DNA from: Kitasatospora herbaricolor
Lineage (GTDB): Bacteria > Actinomycetota > Actinomycetes > Streptomycetales > Streptomycetaceae
Assembly (NCBI RefSeq): GCF_030813695.1
Contig: NZ_JAUSVA010000002.1
Coordinates: 7,897,501-7,961,500, forward strand
Direction of reading: 5' to 3'
Length of the DNA stretch: 64,000 bases
Made by a program: the position numbers and the translations under genes. This document shows positions 8,774 through 16,859 of the stretch, piece after piece; the first letter of the stretch is position 1; the number at the start of each line of letters is the position of its first letter. The notes under the pieces were generated by a model, which saw nothing but the letters and a program-made list of their open reading frames with translations, ran no database searches and was not told the DNA's origin.

Positions 8774-8953
8774 GACGGATCGAGCAGTGCCGTGGTCCCC
8801 CGGTGGACCGCGGGTGGTGTGCACAGGCAGAGCTCTCCCCGGCGAAGGCGCCGACGGAGCGGCTCCCGCAGGCGTACGCCCGTCCCTGTGCCGTTCCGTG
8901 TCATCTCCCCATGCCGCCCCGGAGTCCGCGCCCTATGCGCGAGGAGAACCCGG

Positions 8954-9616
8954 GTGTTCACCGGCATCATCGAAGAGCTCGGCGAGGTCGTCTCCATCGA
9001 GGAGATCGGCGACTCGTCGCGGATCCGCCTGCGTGGCCCGGTGGTCTGTCAGGGTGCGCACCACGGCGACTCCATCGCGGTCAACGGCGTCTGCCTGACC
9101 GTTGTCGACACCCCCGATCAACTGGCCGCCGAGAGCGGTGAGTTCACGGCCGACGTGATGGCCGAGACGCTGCACCGCTCCAGCCTCGGCGCGCTGCGCA
9201 CCGGCTCCCCGGTCAACCTGGAGCGGGCCATGGCGCTCGGCGCCCGGCTCGGCGGTCACCTGGTGCAGGGTCATGTCGACGCCACCGGAGCCCTGTTGAG
9301 CCGCGAGCCCGGCGACCTCGACGCGGACGGCACCGTCCGCTGGGAGGTGCTGCGGTTCTCGCTGCCGCAGAGCATCTCGCGCTACCTGGTCGACAAGGGG
9401 TCCATCACGGTGGACGGCGTCAGCCTCACCGTGGTCGAGGCCGCCCGCGACAGCTTCACCGTCAGCCTGATCCCGGCCACCCTCGCGCTCACCACGCTCG
9501 GCGCCAAGGCGGTCGGCGACCCGGTGAACCTGGAGGTCGACGTCCTCGCCAAGTACGTCGAGCGGCTGCTCGACTCCCGTGCCCTGCCCGACACCATCGC
9601 GAAGGAAGCCCCGTGA
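8954..9616 (+). CDS. ribE: Riboflavin synthase, alpha subunit type
   Basis: A 220-residue protein made of two lumazine-binding repeats. Repeat one opens with MFTGIIEELG and has VNGVCLTV (43-50); repeat two contains GHLVQGHVD (101-109) and VDGVSLTVVEA. It catalyses dismutation of two 6,7-dimethyl-8-ribityllumazine molecules to riboflavin. GTG 8954 is preceded by GAGGAG. It is the first gene after the FMN riboswitch and overlaps ribM by four bases (GTGA). Called ribB in some Streptomyces literature. No ribD deaminase/reductase gene lies in this operon. Confidence 0.96.
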   Translation: MFTGIIEELGEVVSIEEIGDSSRIRLRGPVVCQGAHHGDSIAVNGVCLTVVDTPDQLAAESGEFTADVMAETLHRSSLGALRTGSPVNLERAMALGARLGGHLVQGHVDATGALLSREPGDLDADGTVRWEVLRFSLPQSISRYLVDKGSITVDGVSLTVVEAARDSFTVSLIPATLALTTLGAKAVGDPVNLEVDVLAKYVERLLDSRALPDTIAKEAP

Positions 9617-10260
9617 ACTGGCTGAGCGGCATAGCGTTCACCCTCTTCGGTGAGCCGGTGAAGTGGGCCGACATGATCGGCAACCTGTTCGGCCTGGTCG
9701 CGCTCGGCTTCGGCTGGCGCCGCTCGGTGTGGAGCTGGCCGCTGCAACTGCTCTCCGGCGCCGTGCTGATCGCCGCCTACTGGTCCGGCCACGTGCCCGG
9801 GCTGATCGGCAAACAGCTGATCGTCGTCGCCGCGGCGGTGTGGGGCTGGACCCGGTGGCGCCGGGGCCGGCAGGAGACCGGTGACATCACGGTCCGCTTC
9901 GCGAGCTGGACCGAGCGGGGGGCGCTGGTCGGCGCCACCGCGCTCGGCACCGCGGCCGTCACCTGGGCCTTCCTGCACATCACCGAGACGGTCTACCACC
10001 CCTGGGCGATGGCCTACATCTTCGTCGGCACCCTCGCCGCGATGTACGCGCAGGCCAGGGGCTGGGTGGAGTTCTGGCTCGCCTGGATCGCCGTCGACGT
10101 GGTCGGCGTCCCGCTGGCCTTCAACAGCGGCTTCGCCTTCACCGGTCTGACCTTCAGCATCTACTTCGTGCTGGTCCTGCTGGGCCTGCGCGCCTGGTGG
10201 CTGCGCACCCGTGACACCCGTCCCGCCACCGACACCGTCCTGCAGGGAGCATCCGCATGA
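9613..10260 (+). CDS. ribM: RibM, PnuC-type riboflavin transporter
   Basis: A 215-residue membrane protein with about six to seven hydrophobic segments and the PnuC-like pattern of paired Trp-rich helices (KWADMIGNLFGL, SWPLQLLSGAVL). PnuC relatives inside FMN-riboswitch operons of actinobacteria (RibM) import riboflavin and analogues such as roseoflavin by facilitated diffusion. It starts at GTG 9613, overlapping ribE, and its stop overlaps the ATG of ribBA, so the three genes are translationally coupled. Context supports flavin rather than nicotinamide riboside as substrate. Confidence 0.9.
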   Translation: MNWLSGIAFTLFGEPVKWADMIGNLFGLVALGFGWRRSVWSWPLQLLSGAVLIAAYWSGHVPGLIGKQLIVVAAAVWGWTRWRRGRQETGDITVRFASWTERGALVGATALGTAAVTWAFLHITETVYHPWAMAYIFVGTLAAMYAQARGWVEFWLAWIAVDVVGVPLAFNSGFAFTGLTFSIYFVLVLLGLRAWWLRTRDTRPATDTVLQGASA

Positions 10261-11519
10261 GCACCCAGCCCGCCACCGACGACCTCGCCCTCGACCCCGT
10301 CGAGCGTGCGATCGCGGACATCGCCCTCGGCCGCCCGGTGATCGTGGTGGACGACGAGGACCGGGAGAACGAGGGCGACATCGTCTTCGCCGCCTCCGCC
10401 GCCACCCCCGAGCTGCTGGCCTTCACCATCCGCTACAGCTCCGGCGTGATCTGCGTCCCGATGACCGGCGAGGAGCTCGACCGCCTCAAGTTGCCGCCGA
10501 TGACCCAGGTCAACGAGGACCGCAAGGGCACCGCCTACGCCGTCTCGGTCGACGCCCGCGACGGCGTGGACACCGGCATCTCGGCGGCGGACCGGGCCCG
10601 CACCGTCCGGCTGCTGGCCTCCGTCGGCACCGAGCCGGGCGACCTGACCCGCCCCGGGCACGTCTTCCCACTGCGCGCGGTCGAGGGCGGCGTCCTGGTG
10701 CGCCCCGGCCACACCGAGGCCTCCGTCGACCTGGCCCGGCTCGCCGGGCTGGCCCCGGCCGGCGCGATCGCCGAGGTGGTCAACGACGACGGCACCATGG
10801 CCCGGCTGCCCGAGCTGGTCGCCTTCGCCCGCGAGCACGGCCTCGCGATCATCTCCATCGAGGACCTGATCGCCTACCGCCGCCGCACCGAACTGCACGT
10901 CGACCGCGCCGCGGTCACCGCGCTGCCGACGGCCTACGGCGACTTCACCGCCGTCGGCTACCGCGGCACCCTGGACGGCATCGAGCACATCGCCCTGGTC
11001 GCGGGCGGCCTGGACGCCGACGGCAAGGTGCCCGACGGCGAGGGCCTGCTGGTCCGGGTCCACTCCGAGTGCCTCACCGGCGACGTGTTCGGCTCGCTGC
11101 GCTGCGACTGCGGCCCGCAGCTGCAGGCCTCGCTGGAGAAGGTCGCGGCGGCCGGCCGCGGCGTCGTGCTCTACCTGCGCGGCCACGAGGGCCGGGGCAT
11201 CGGCCTGGCCCACAAGCTGCGCGCGTACGAGCTGCAGGAGCAGGGCCGGGACACCGTGGACGCCAATCTGGACCTCGGCCTGCCCGCCGACGGCCGGGAC
11301 TACAGCATCGGCGCCCAGATGCTCACCGACCTGGGCGTGCGCTCGCTGACCCTGCTGACCAACAACCCGGACAAGATCGCCGCGCTCACCGAGCACGGCC
11401 TCAAGGTGAAGGGCCGCGAGCCCGTCCCCACCGTGCCCGGCGAGCACAACCTGGCCTACCTGCGCACCAAGCGCGACCGGATGGGTCACCAGCTGCCCTG
11501 GCTCGGCCAGGACTCCTGA
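10257..11519 (+). CDS. ribBA: Bifunctional 3,4-DHBP synthase / GTP cyclohydrolase II
   Basis: A 420-residue fusion. The N-terminal half (to about 205) has the DHBP synthase acidic motif DDEDRENEGD (32-41). The C-terminal half is GTP cyclohydrolase II, with HSECLTGDVFGSLRCDCG supplying the zinc cysteines, then YLRGHEGRGIGL and LTNNPDKI. It makes the two entry compounds of riboflavin synthesis, from ribulose 5-phosphate and GTP. The ATGA overlap with ribM fixes the start. ribH follows after 47 bases. Confidence 0.97.
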   Translation: MSTQPATDDLALDPVERAIADIALGRPVIVVDDEDRENEGDIVFAASAATPELLAFTIRYSSGVICVPMTGEELDRLKLPPMTQVNEDRKGTAYAVSVDARDGVDTGISAADRARTVRLLASVGTEPGDLTRPGHVFPLRAVEGGVLVRPGHTEASVDLARLAGLAPAGAIAEVVNDDGTMARLPELVAFAREHGLAIISIEDLIAYRRRTELHVDRAAVTALPTAYGDFTAVGYRGTLDGIEHIALVAGGLDADGKVPDGEGLLVRVHSECLTGDVFGSLRCDCGPQLQASLEKVAAAGRGVVLYLRGHEGRGIGLAHKLRAYELQEQGRDTVDANLDLGLPADGRDYSIGAQMLTDLGVRSLTLLTNNPDKIAALTEHGLKVKGREPVPTVPGEHNLAYLRTKRDRMGHQLPWLGQDS

Positions 11520-11566
11520 CAGCACCCCGCACCACCACCCACCACCACCGGACAGGAAGTACGAAC

Positions 11567-12052
11567 GTGAGCGGCCACGGAGCCCCCGAGCTGACCCTGA
11601 AGAACTGCGCCGACCTGCGGGTCGCGGTGATCGCCGCCCAGTGGCACGAGCAGGTGATGGACGGACTGCTGGACGGCGCCCACCGGGCCCTGAAGGAGCT
11701 CGGCATCGAGGAGCCGACCGTCCTGCGGGTGCCCGGCACCTTCGAGCTGCCGGTCGCCGCCAAGCAGCTCGCCGAGCGCGGGTACGACGCCGTGGTCGCC
11801 CTCGGTGTGGTCATCCGGGGCGGCACCCCGCACTTCGACTACGTCTGCGAGGCCGCCACCCTCGGGCTGACCCAGGTCAGCGTGAACACCGGAGTGCCGG
11901 TCGGTTTCGGCGTGCTGACCTGCGACAACGAGGAGCAGGCGCTGGACCGCGCGGGCCTGCCCGGCTCCGCCGAGGACAAGGGCCACGAGGCCGTCACGGC
12001 CGCCGTGGCCACCGCCGCGGTGCTGCGCTCGGTCTCCGAGCCCTGGCGGTAG
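11567..12052 (+). CDS. ribH: 6,7-dimethyl-8-ribityllumazine synthase
   Basis: A 161-residue lumazine synthase with the expected VIAAQWHE, VPGTFELPVAAKQLA, ALGVVIRGGTPHFDYVCEA and PVGFGVLTCDNEEQA segments, including the catalytic His of the GGTPHFDYV loop. It condenses the RibBA-derived butanone phosphate with the pyrimidine intermediate and forms icosahedral or pentameric shells. GTG 11567 follows GGAAG. It is the last rib gene and is followed by a strong hairpin at 12133-12168. Confidence 0.97.
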   Translation: MSGHGAPELTLKNCADLRVAVIAAQWHEQVMDGLLDGAHRALKELGIEEPTVLRVPGTFELPVAAKQLAERGYDAVVALGVVIRGGTPHFDYVCEAATLGLTQVSVNTGVPVGFGVLTCDNEEQALDRAGLPGSAEDKGHEAVTAAVATAAVLRSVSEPWR

Positions 12053-12132
12053 GTCCGGCCACCGTCCCGTGACGGCCACCGTCCCGTGACGGCGCCCTTC
12101 GCGTGACGGCCGGCACCCCGGCCCGGCGCCTC

Positions 12133-12168
12133 CGCCCTCCCTCCGGCACAGCGGCCGGGGGGAGGGCG
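12133..12168 (+). terminator. Hairpin terminator after the rib operon
   Basis: A 15-bp GC stem with one wobble (CGCCCTCCCTCCGGC pairing with GCCGGGGGGAGGGCG, approximate boundaries) and a six-base loop lies 80 bp after ribH. There is no T-run, as is common in Streptomyces. Confidence 0.7.
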
Positions 12169-12186
12169 TCGTCCAAGGCGGTGTCC

Positions 12187-12201
12187 ACGGTCCGGGACCG
12201 T
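12187..12201. promoter_or_regulatory. 15-bp perfect palindrome upstream of hisE
   Basis: ACGGTCC-G-GGACCGT, seven-base arms around a single G, lies 40 bp before the hisE ATG and next to TTTACCGT, which could serve as a -10. It may be an operator or a small RNA stem. No regulator is identified. Confidence 0.45.
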
Positions 12202-12241
12202 TTACCGTCCGTATGCCCGCAAGCCGTAAGGTGAGTCCATC

Positions 12242-12514
12242 ATGGCTTCGAAGACATTCGAGGAGCTCTTCACCGAGCTCCAGCAGAAGGCCGCCACCGG
12301 CGACCCCTCGTCCTCCCGTACCGCGCAGCTCGTCCAGCAGGGCGTCCATGCGATCGGCAAGAAGGTCGTCGAGGAGGCCGCCGAGGTCTGGATGGCCGCC
12401 GAGTACCAGTCCGACCAGGAGACCGCGGAGGAGATCTCGCAGCTCCTCTACCACCTTCAGGTGATGATGGTCGCCAAGGGGCTGACGCTCGACGACGTGT
12501 ACGCCCATCTCTAG
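12242..12514 (+). CDS. hisE: Phosphoribosyl-ATP pyrophosphatase
   Basis: A 90-residue all-alpha NTP-PPase protein with the HisE signature (KTFEELFTELQQK, GKKVVEEAAEVWMAA, EEISQLLYHLQVMMVAKGL). It hydrolyses phosphoribosyl-ATP to phosphoribosyl-AMP, the second step of histidine biosynthesis. The acidic EEAAE pair of the Mg site is intact. AAGGTGAG precedes ATG 12242. hisG lies 159 bp downstream with a hairpin between them. Confidence 0.96.
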   Translation: MASKTFEELFTELQQKAATGDPSSSRTAQLVQQGVHAIGKKVVEEAAEVWMAAEYQSDQETAEEISQLLYHLQVMMVAKGLTLDDVYAHL

Positions 12515-12533
12515 ACCGGGCCCGCGAACTCCG

Positions 12534-12563
12534 GGTACGGGCCGCCGCTGTGCGGCCCGTACC
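12534..12563 (+). terminator. Hairpin between hisE and hisG
   Basis: A perfect 12-bp stem, GGTACGGGCCGC (12534-12545) and GCGGCCCGTACC (12552-12563), with a six-base loop, begins 19 bp after the hisE stop. It could terminate some hisE transcripts or protect them; hisG may then have its own promoter in the remaining 110 bp. Confidence 0.6.
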
Positions 12564-12673
12564 GCTGTACCGACCGAGTGACCAGCACCAAACCGCACCA
12601 GCCTCACCACCCGTGAGCCCTGCACCACCTGCACCACCCCTCACCCGCTACCTCAGCGAAGGATTCACCACTC

Positions 12674-13522
12674 ATGCTGCGCATCGCCGTCCCCAACAAG
12701 GGTTCGCTCTCGGGTCCCGCGGCGGAGATGCTCCATGAGGCGGGCTACCGCCAGCGCAAGGACCCGAAGGAACTCGTCCTGGTCGACCCGAACAACGAGG
12801 TCGAGTTCTTCTTCCTGCGCCCGCGCGACATCGCCGTCTACGTCGGCTCCGGCCGCCTGGACGTCGGCATCACCGGCCGCGACCTGCTGCTCGACTCGGC
12901 CTCCAACGCGGAGGAGGTGCTCGCGCTCGGCTTCGGCGGCTCGACCTTCCGCTTCGCCCGCCCCGAGGGCCTGGACGTCGAGAACGTGAAGGGCCTGGAG
13001 GGCCTGCGGATCGCCACCTCCTACACCGGGCTGGTGCAGCAGCACCTGGCCGACCACGGGGTGAAGGCCACCGTCACCAAGCTCGACGGCGCCGTGGAGA
13101 CCGCCGTCCAGCTGGGCGTCGCCGACGTGATCGCGGACGTCGTGGAGACCGGCACCAGCCTGCGCAACGCCGGCCTGGAGGTCTTCGGCGACCCGATCCT
13201 GGTCTCGGACGCCGTGGTGATCCGCCCCAAGGGCGCCGGTGAGGACAGCCGCGTCGAGCAGTTCCTGCGCCGCCTGCAGGGTGTCCTGGTGGCCCGCCGC
13301 TACGTGCTGATGGACTACGACATCCGGGCCGAGTCCGTCAGCGCCGCCGTGGCGCTCACCCCGGGCCTGGAGTCGCCGACCGTCTCGCCGCTGCACACCG
13401 AGGGCTGGGTGGCCGTCCGCTCGATGGTGCTCCGCAAGGAGGCCCAGCGGATCATGGACGACCTCTGGAGCATCGGCGCCCGGGCCATCCTGGTGACCAA
13501 CATCCACGCCTGCCGGCTCTGA
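12674..13522 (+). CDS. hisG: ATP phosphoribosyltransferase, long form
   Basis: A 282-residue HisG of the long, histidine-regulated class. Visible are the N-terminal MLRIAVPNKGSLSG, RPRDIAVYVGSGRLDVGITG, the PRPP loop GVADVIADVVETGTSLRNAGL (split over the binding loop), and a C-terminal ACT-like regulatory segment after about residue 210. It couples ATP and PRPP in the first committed step of histidine synthesis. ATG 12674 follows AGCGAAGGA. A 14-bp stem-loop follows the stop. Confidence 0.96.
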   Translation: MLRIAVPNKGSLSGPAAEMLHEAGYRQRKDPKELVLVDPNNEVEFFFLRPRDIAVYVGSGRLDVGITGRDLLLDSASNAEEVLALGFGGSTFRFARPEGLDVENVKGLEGLRIATSYTGLVQQHLADHGVKATVTKLDGAVETAVQLGVADVIADVVETGTSLRNAGLEVFGDPILVSDAVVIRPKGAGEDSRVEQFLRRLQGVLVARRYVLMDYDIRAESVSAAVALTPGLESPTVSPLHTEGWVAVRSMVLRKEAQRIMDDLWSIGARAILVTNIHACRL

Positions 13523-13547
13523 GAGCGACCCGCTCGACCGATCGAAC

Positions 13548-13579
13548 CACGGGCGGGGACGCGAGCGTCCCCGCCCGTG
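13548..13579 (+). terminator. Hairpin terminator after hisG
   Basis: A perfect 14-bp stem, CACGGGCGGGGACG (13548-13561) and CGTCCCCGCCCGTG (13566-13579), with a four-base loop, 25 bp after hisG. Confidence 0.75.
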
Positions 13580-13614
13580 CTCTCTGGAGACACCGTGCTC
13601 CGTCTGGAGACCCC

Positions 13615-14064
13615 GTGAGCGCCCCCGTCCAGCTCCCCGTCACCTGGTTCCCGCGCCGCACCCGCGCGGTGCTGCTGCCGGTCAGCGCCCTGCTGGTGGT
13701 CATGTTCAGCGTGATCGCGGTCGCGCTGCCGGCCAACTGGCAGCTCAACGACCGGGTGGCGATGGTCGTCAGCGGGCTGGTCTTCGCCGGCGCCGGCCTG
13801 ATGCTGGCCCGCCCCAAGGTGTCCGCCGACGCCGAGGGCGTCACGGTGGTCAACTTCGTCCGCAAGCGCCGGCTCGCCTGGGCCGAGATCGTCCGGGTGA
13901 ACTTCCGCCAGGGCGACCCCTGGGCCAGCCTCGACCTGGCCGACGGCACCTCGCTGGCCGCCGTCGGCATCCAGGCGGGCGTCGGCCACCAGCAGGCGGT
14001 CGGCGCCGCCCGCGCCCTGCGTGACCTGGTCGAGAGCCACGGCCGGGCGCACGCCGAGGCCTGA
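13615..14064 (+). CDS. PH-domain membrane protein
   Basis: A 149-residue protein with two N-terminal transmembrane helices (about 20-42 and 52-68) followed by a short bacterial PH-type beta domain (VSADAEGVTVVNFVRKRRLAWAEI split as strands, then VNFRQGDPWASLDLADG). Such proteins are common next to hisG in streptomycetes and have no assigned reaction. GTG 13615 is preceded by GGAG and overlaps the stop of a 7-codon mini-ORF (13595-13618), which may couple its translation. Function unknown. Confidence 0.8.
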   Translation: MSAPVQLPVTWFPRRTRAVLLPVSALLVVMFSVIAVALPANWQLNDRVAMVVSGLVFAGAGLMLARPKVSADAEGVTVVNFVRKRRLAWAEIVRVNFRQGDPWASLDLADGTSLAAVGIQAGVGHQQAVGAARALRDLVESHGRAHAEA

Positions 14065-14167
14065 GCGCCGGGCGCACCGCCCCACCGGCCACCCGGCCGA
14101 CGACCCGGCCGACGACCCGGCCGGTTCGGCGGATCGCGGGCACGCCGCCGGATCGAACAAGATCCTT

Positions 14168-14183
14168 ATACTCGTACGGGTAT
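14168..14183. promoter_or_regulatory. 16-bp near-palindrome in the CNNM gene promoter region
   Basis: ATACTCGTACGGGTAT is palindromic except for one symmetrical pair of positions. It sits directly upstream of TACGCT (14188-14193), a possible -10, so a bound protein would cover the -35/-10 spacer. The flank 14085-14130 is a short CCGGCCGACGAC repeat. The regulator is unknown. Confidence 0.45.
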
Positions 14184-14200
14184 CGTCTACGCTGGTAAAA

Positions 14201-14217
14201 GCAGGGCAAAGCCCTGC
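14201..14217 (+). promoter_or_regulatory. Small leader hairpin upstream of the CNNM operon
   Basis: GCAGGGC-AAA-GCCCTGC, a perfect seven-base stem with a three-base loop, lies just after the candidate -10 and would form at the 5' end of the transcript. Confidence 0.5.
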
Positions 14218-14256
14218 CCTGTCCGCCCGCGACCAGAGGAGTGACACCTCCCCTCG

Positions 14257-14325
14257 ATGGACGATCCGTCCGGTAGTACCGACGCCGCCCCACTTCCGAC
14301 CGCCGGAAGGCAGGCGGCACTGTGA
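14257..14325 (+). CDS. Possible 22-codon leader ORF before the CNNM genes
   Basis: ATG 14257 opens a 22-residue ORF (MDDPSGSTDAAPLPTAGR...) whose TGA overlaps the GTG start of the downstream CNNM gene as GTGA. An AGAGGAG lies about 15 bases upstream, further than ideal. The overlap suggests translational coupling if the ORF is read. It has no similarity I recognise. Confidence 0.35.
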   Translation: MDDPSGSTDAAPLPTAGRQAAL

Positions 14326-15656
14326 TCACCGCCTGGCTGCTGCTGTTCGCGGCCCTGCTGCTCATCCTCGCCAACGGCCTTTTCGTGGCCGCCGAATTCG
14401 CCTTCGTGACGGTCGAGCGCGGTGCGGTCGACCGCGCCGCCGAGGCCGGGGACCCGAAGGCCCGCCGGATCAGCCACGGGCTGCGGCACCTCTCCTTCCA
14501 GCTCTCCGGCGCCCAGCTCGGCATCACCGTCACCTCGCTGGTGGTCGGCATGCTCGCCGAGCCGGCCCTGTCCGTCCTGCTCAGCCCCCCGCTGACCGCC
14601 GTCGGCGTACCGGAGTCGGCCGCCCGCGGCGTCGCCGTGATCGTCGGCATGGTGCTGGCCACCGTGCTGCAGATGGTGATCGGCGAACTCGTCCCGAAGA
14701 ACTGGGCGATCTCCCACCCGATGCAGGTGGCCCGCGCGGTCGCCGCCCCGCACATGGCCTTCTCCGCCGTCTGCCGCCCGCTGATCAGCCTGCTGAACGG
14801 CGCCGCCGACCGGACGGTCCGGGCGCTGGGCGTCGAACCGCAGGAGGAGCTGGGCCACGCCCGCACCCCCGCCGAACTGGTCTCGCTGGCCCGCCACTCG
14901 GCCAGGGCCGGTGTCCTGGACGAGGAGTCGGCGACGCTCTTCGTGCGGACCCTCGGCCTCGGCGACCTCACCGCCCAGAGCGTGATGACCCCGCGCGTCG
15001 ACGTCGCCGCCCTCCAGCGCGACGCCAGCGCCGCGGACGTCCTCAACCTCACCCGGGCCACCGGCCTGTCCCGGTTCCCGGTCTACGCCGACAGCCTGGA
15101 CGAGGTCACCGGCACCGTGACGCTCAAGGACGCGCTCGCCGTCCCGCACGAGCACCGCGGCGGCGTCCGGGTGGCCGACCTCGCGACGGCGCCGCTGCTG
15201 GTGCCCGAGACGCTGCCCGCGGAGGCGCTGCTCGACCAGCTGCGCCGCCAGCAGCCGATGGCCATCGTGGTGGACGAGTACGGCGGCACCGCCGGCGTGG
15301 TCACCATCGAGGACATCGTCGAGGAGATCGTCGGCGAGGTCCAGGACGAGCACGACCCGGAGGACACCCCCGAGCTGGTCCCCCTGCCGCCCGTCGACGG
15401 ACTGCCCGCCTGGGCGGCCGACGGCAAGGCCCGGATCGACCAGCTGGAGGGCATCGGGCTGCACGCCCCCGAGGGCCCGTACGAGACCCTGGCCGGCCTG
15501 GTCGCCGACCTGCTGGGCAAGCTGCCCGACCCCGGTGAGACGGCCGAGCTGCCCGGCTGGCGGCTGACCGTGGAGAACGTCGACCGGCACCGGACGACCA
15601 AGGTCCGGGTCGAGCGCACCACCGAGCACCGCCACGACGAGGACGAGACCCGATGA
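14322..15656 (+). CDS. CNNM/CorC (HlyC-type) membrane protein with CBS pair
   Basis: A 444-residue membrane protein. Residues 1-195 form a DUF21/CNNM transmembrane domain (NGLFVAAEFAFVTVERG, ELVPKNW). A CBS pair follows (about 205-330, with VMTPRVDV and VDEYGGTAGVVTIEDIVEEIVGE). A CorC_HlyC domain is at about 345-430. Family members are linked to magnesium or cobalt export and resistance. GTG 14322 follows GGAAGG. The next gene overlaps by ATGA and encodes a paralogue lacking the CorC domain, so the two probably form a heteromeric unit. Confidence 0.9.
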   Translation: MITAWLLLFAALLLILANGLFVAAEFAFVTVERGAVDRAAEAGDPKARRISHGLRHLSFQLSGAQLGITVTSLVVGMLAEPALSVLLSPPLTAVGVPESAARGVAVIVGMVLATVLQMVIGELVPKNWAISHPMQVARAVAAPHMAFSAVCRPLISLLNGAADRTVRALGVEPQEELGHARTPAELVSLARHSARAGVLDEESATLFVRTLGLGDLTAQSVMTPRVDVAALQRDASAADVLNLTRATGLSRFPVYADSLDEVTGTVTLKDALAVPHEHRGGVRVADLATAPLLVPETLPAEALLDQLRRQQPMAIVVDEYGGTAGVVTIEDIVEEIVGEVQDEHDPEDTPELVPLPPVDGLPAWAADGKARIDQLEGIGLHAPEGPYETLAGLVADLLGKLPDPGETAELPGWRLTVENVDRHRTTKVRVERTTEHRHDEDETR

Positions 15657-16702
15657 CCGCGCTCCAACTGGCCGCCGCACTCCTGCTGCTGCTGGGCAAC
15701 GCCTTCTTCGTCGGCGCCGAGTTCGCCGTCATCTCGGTGCGGCGCAGCCAGATCGAACCGCTCGCCGAGGCGGGCAACAAGCGGGCCCGCACCGTGCTGC
15801 ACGCGCTGTCCAACGTCTCCGCGATGCTGGCCGCAGCGCAGCTGGGCATCACCGTCTGCTCGCTGGGCCTCGGCGCGCTCGCCGAGCCCACCATCGCGCA
15901 CCTGGTCGAGGGGCCGTTCCACGCGATGGGCGTCCCCCAGAGCCTGATGCACCCGCTCTCGTACGGGCTGGCGCTGGCCGTGGTGGTCTTCCTGCACATG
16001 GTGATGGGCGAGATGGTGCCGAAGAACCTGGCGCTGGCCGGCCCCGAGAAGGCCGCGCTGGTGCTCGGCCCGCCGCTGGACCGGCTGGCCCGGGTGCTGG
16101 CCCCCGTGATCAGCTTCCTGAACGCCTTCGCCAACGGCATCCTGAAGCTCTTCAAGGTGGAGGCCAAGGACGAGGTCGCGTCGGTCTTCACCACCGAGCA
16201 GCTGATGTACCTGCTGCTCGACTCCCGGGACGCCGGCCTGCTCGACGTCGACCGCCAGGAGCGCCTGGAGGACGCGCTGGAGCTGGGCCACCGCCCGGTC
16301 ACCGACGTGGTGCTGCCGCCCGAACAACTGGTCACCGTCGGCACCAAGGTGACCGCCGCCGAGATCGAGCAGCTGGCCGTCCGCACCGGCTTCTCGCGCT
16401 TCCCCGTGGTCGACGGCGACGTCGCCGGCAACGGGTTCCTCGGCTACCTGCACCTCAAGGACATCCTGGACGTCGAGGACCCGTCCGCGCCCGTGCCGGC
16501 CCGGCTCTGGCGGCCGATCACCGTGGTGCGCGGCAGCCTGCCGCTGGACGACGCGCTCGGTGCGATGCGCCGGGCCGCCTCGCACCTGGCCGCCGTGGTC
16601 GACGCCGAGGGCCGCACCCTCGGCCTGATCGCCCTGGAGGACGTGGTCGAGGAGCTGGTCGGCGAGGTGCACGACCCGGACCACCGCCCCGCCGCGGCGT
16701 AG
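15653..16702 (+). CDS. Second CNNM/CBS membrane protein, no CorC domain
   Basis: A 349-residue paralogue of the preceding protein. It has the DUF21 region (GNAFFVGAEFAVISVRRSQIEP in pieces, MVPKNLALAG) and a CBS pair (about 200-340) closing with LIALEDVVEELVGEVHDPD, but it stops before any CorC_HlyC domain. It starts inside the stop of the upstream gene (ATGA). Tandem full-length and short CNNM genes are a recurring actinobacterial arrangement. The ion transported is not determined. Confidence 0.9.
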   Translation: MTALQLAAALLLLLGNAFFVGAEFAVISVRRSQIEPLAEAGNKRARTVLHALSNVSAMLAAAQLGITVCSLGLGALAEPTIAHLVEGPFHAMGVPQSLMHPLSYGLALAVVVFLHMVMGEMVPKNLALAGPEKAALVLGPPLDRLARVLAPVISFLNAFANGILKLFKVEAKDEVASVFTTEQLMYLLLDSRDAGLLDVDRQERLEDALELGHRPVTDVVLPPEQLVTVGTKVTAAEIEQLAVRTGFSRFPVVDGDVAGNGFLGYLHLKDILDVEDPSAPVPARLWRPITVVRGSLPLDDALGAMRRAASHLAAVVDAEGRTLGLIALEDVVEELVGEVHDPDHRPAAA

Positions 16703-16728
16703 CGGCGGGCGGGCGGCCACCGGGCCGC

Positions 16729-16782
16729 GGGCCGGGCGGGCCGGGGGACACACGCGTGATCGTTCCCCGGCCGGCCCGGCCC
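16729..16782. terminator. Bidirectional hairpin between convergent genes
   Basis: Long imperfect GC stem (about 18 bp with one bulge and one mismatch) between GGGCCGGGCGGGCCGGGG and CCCCGGCCGGCCCGGCCC, loop of about 15 bases, placed between the CNNM operon and the convergent AAA gene. Confidence 0.55.
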
Positions 16783-16859
16783 CGTTCTCGCCGTGCGCCC
16801 GCGCCGGCTCGTCCGGCGGCAGGCCGGATCGGGCGGCCGAGCCCGGCCCCGTGCCGCCG

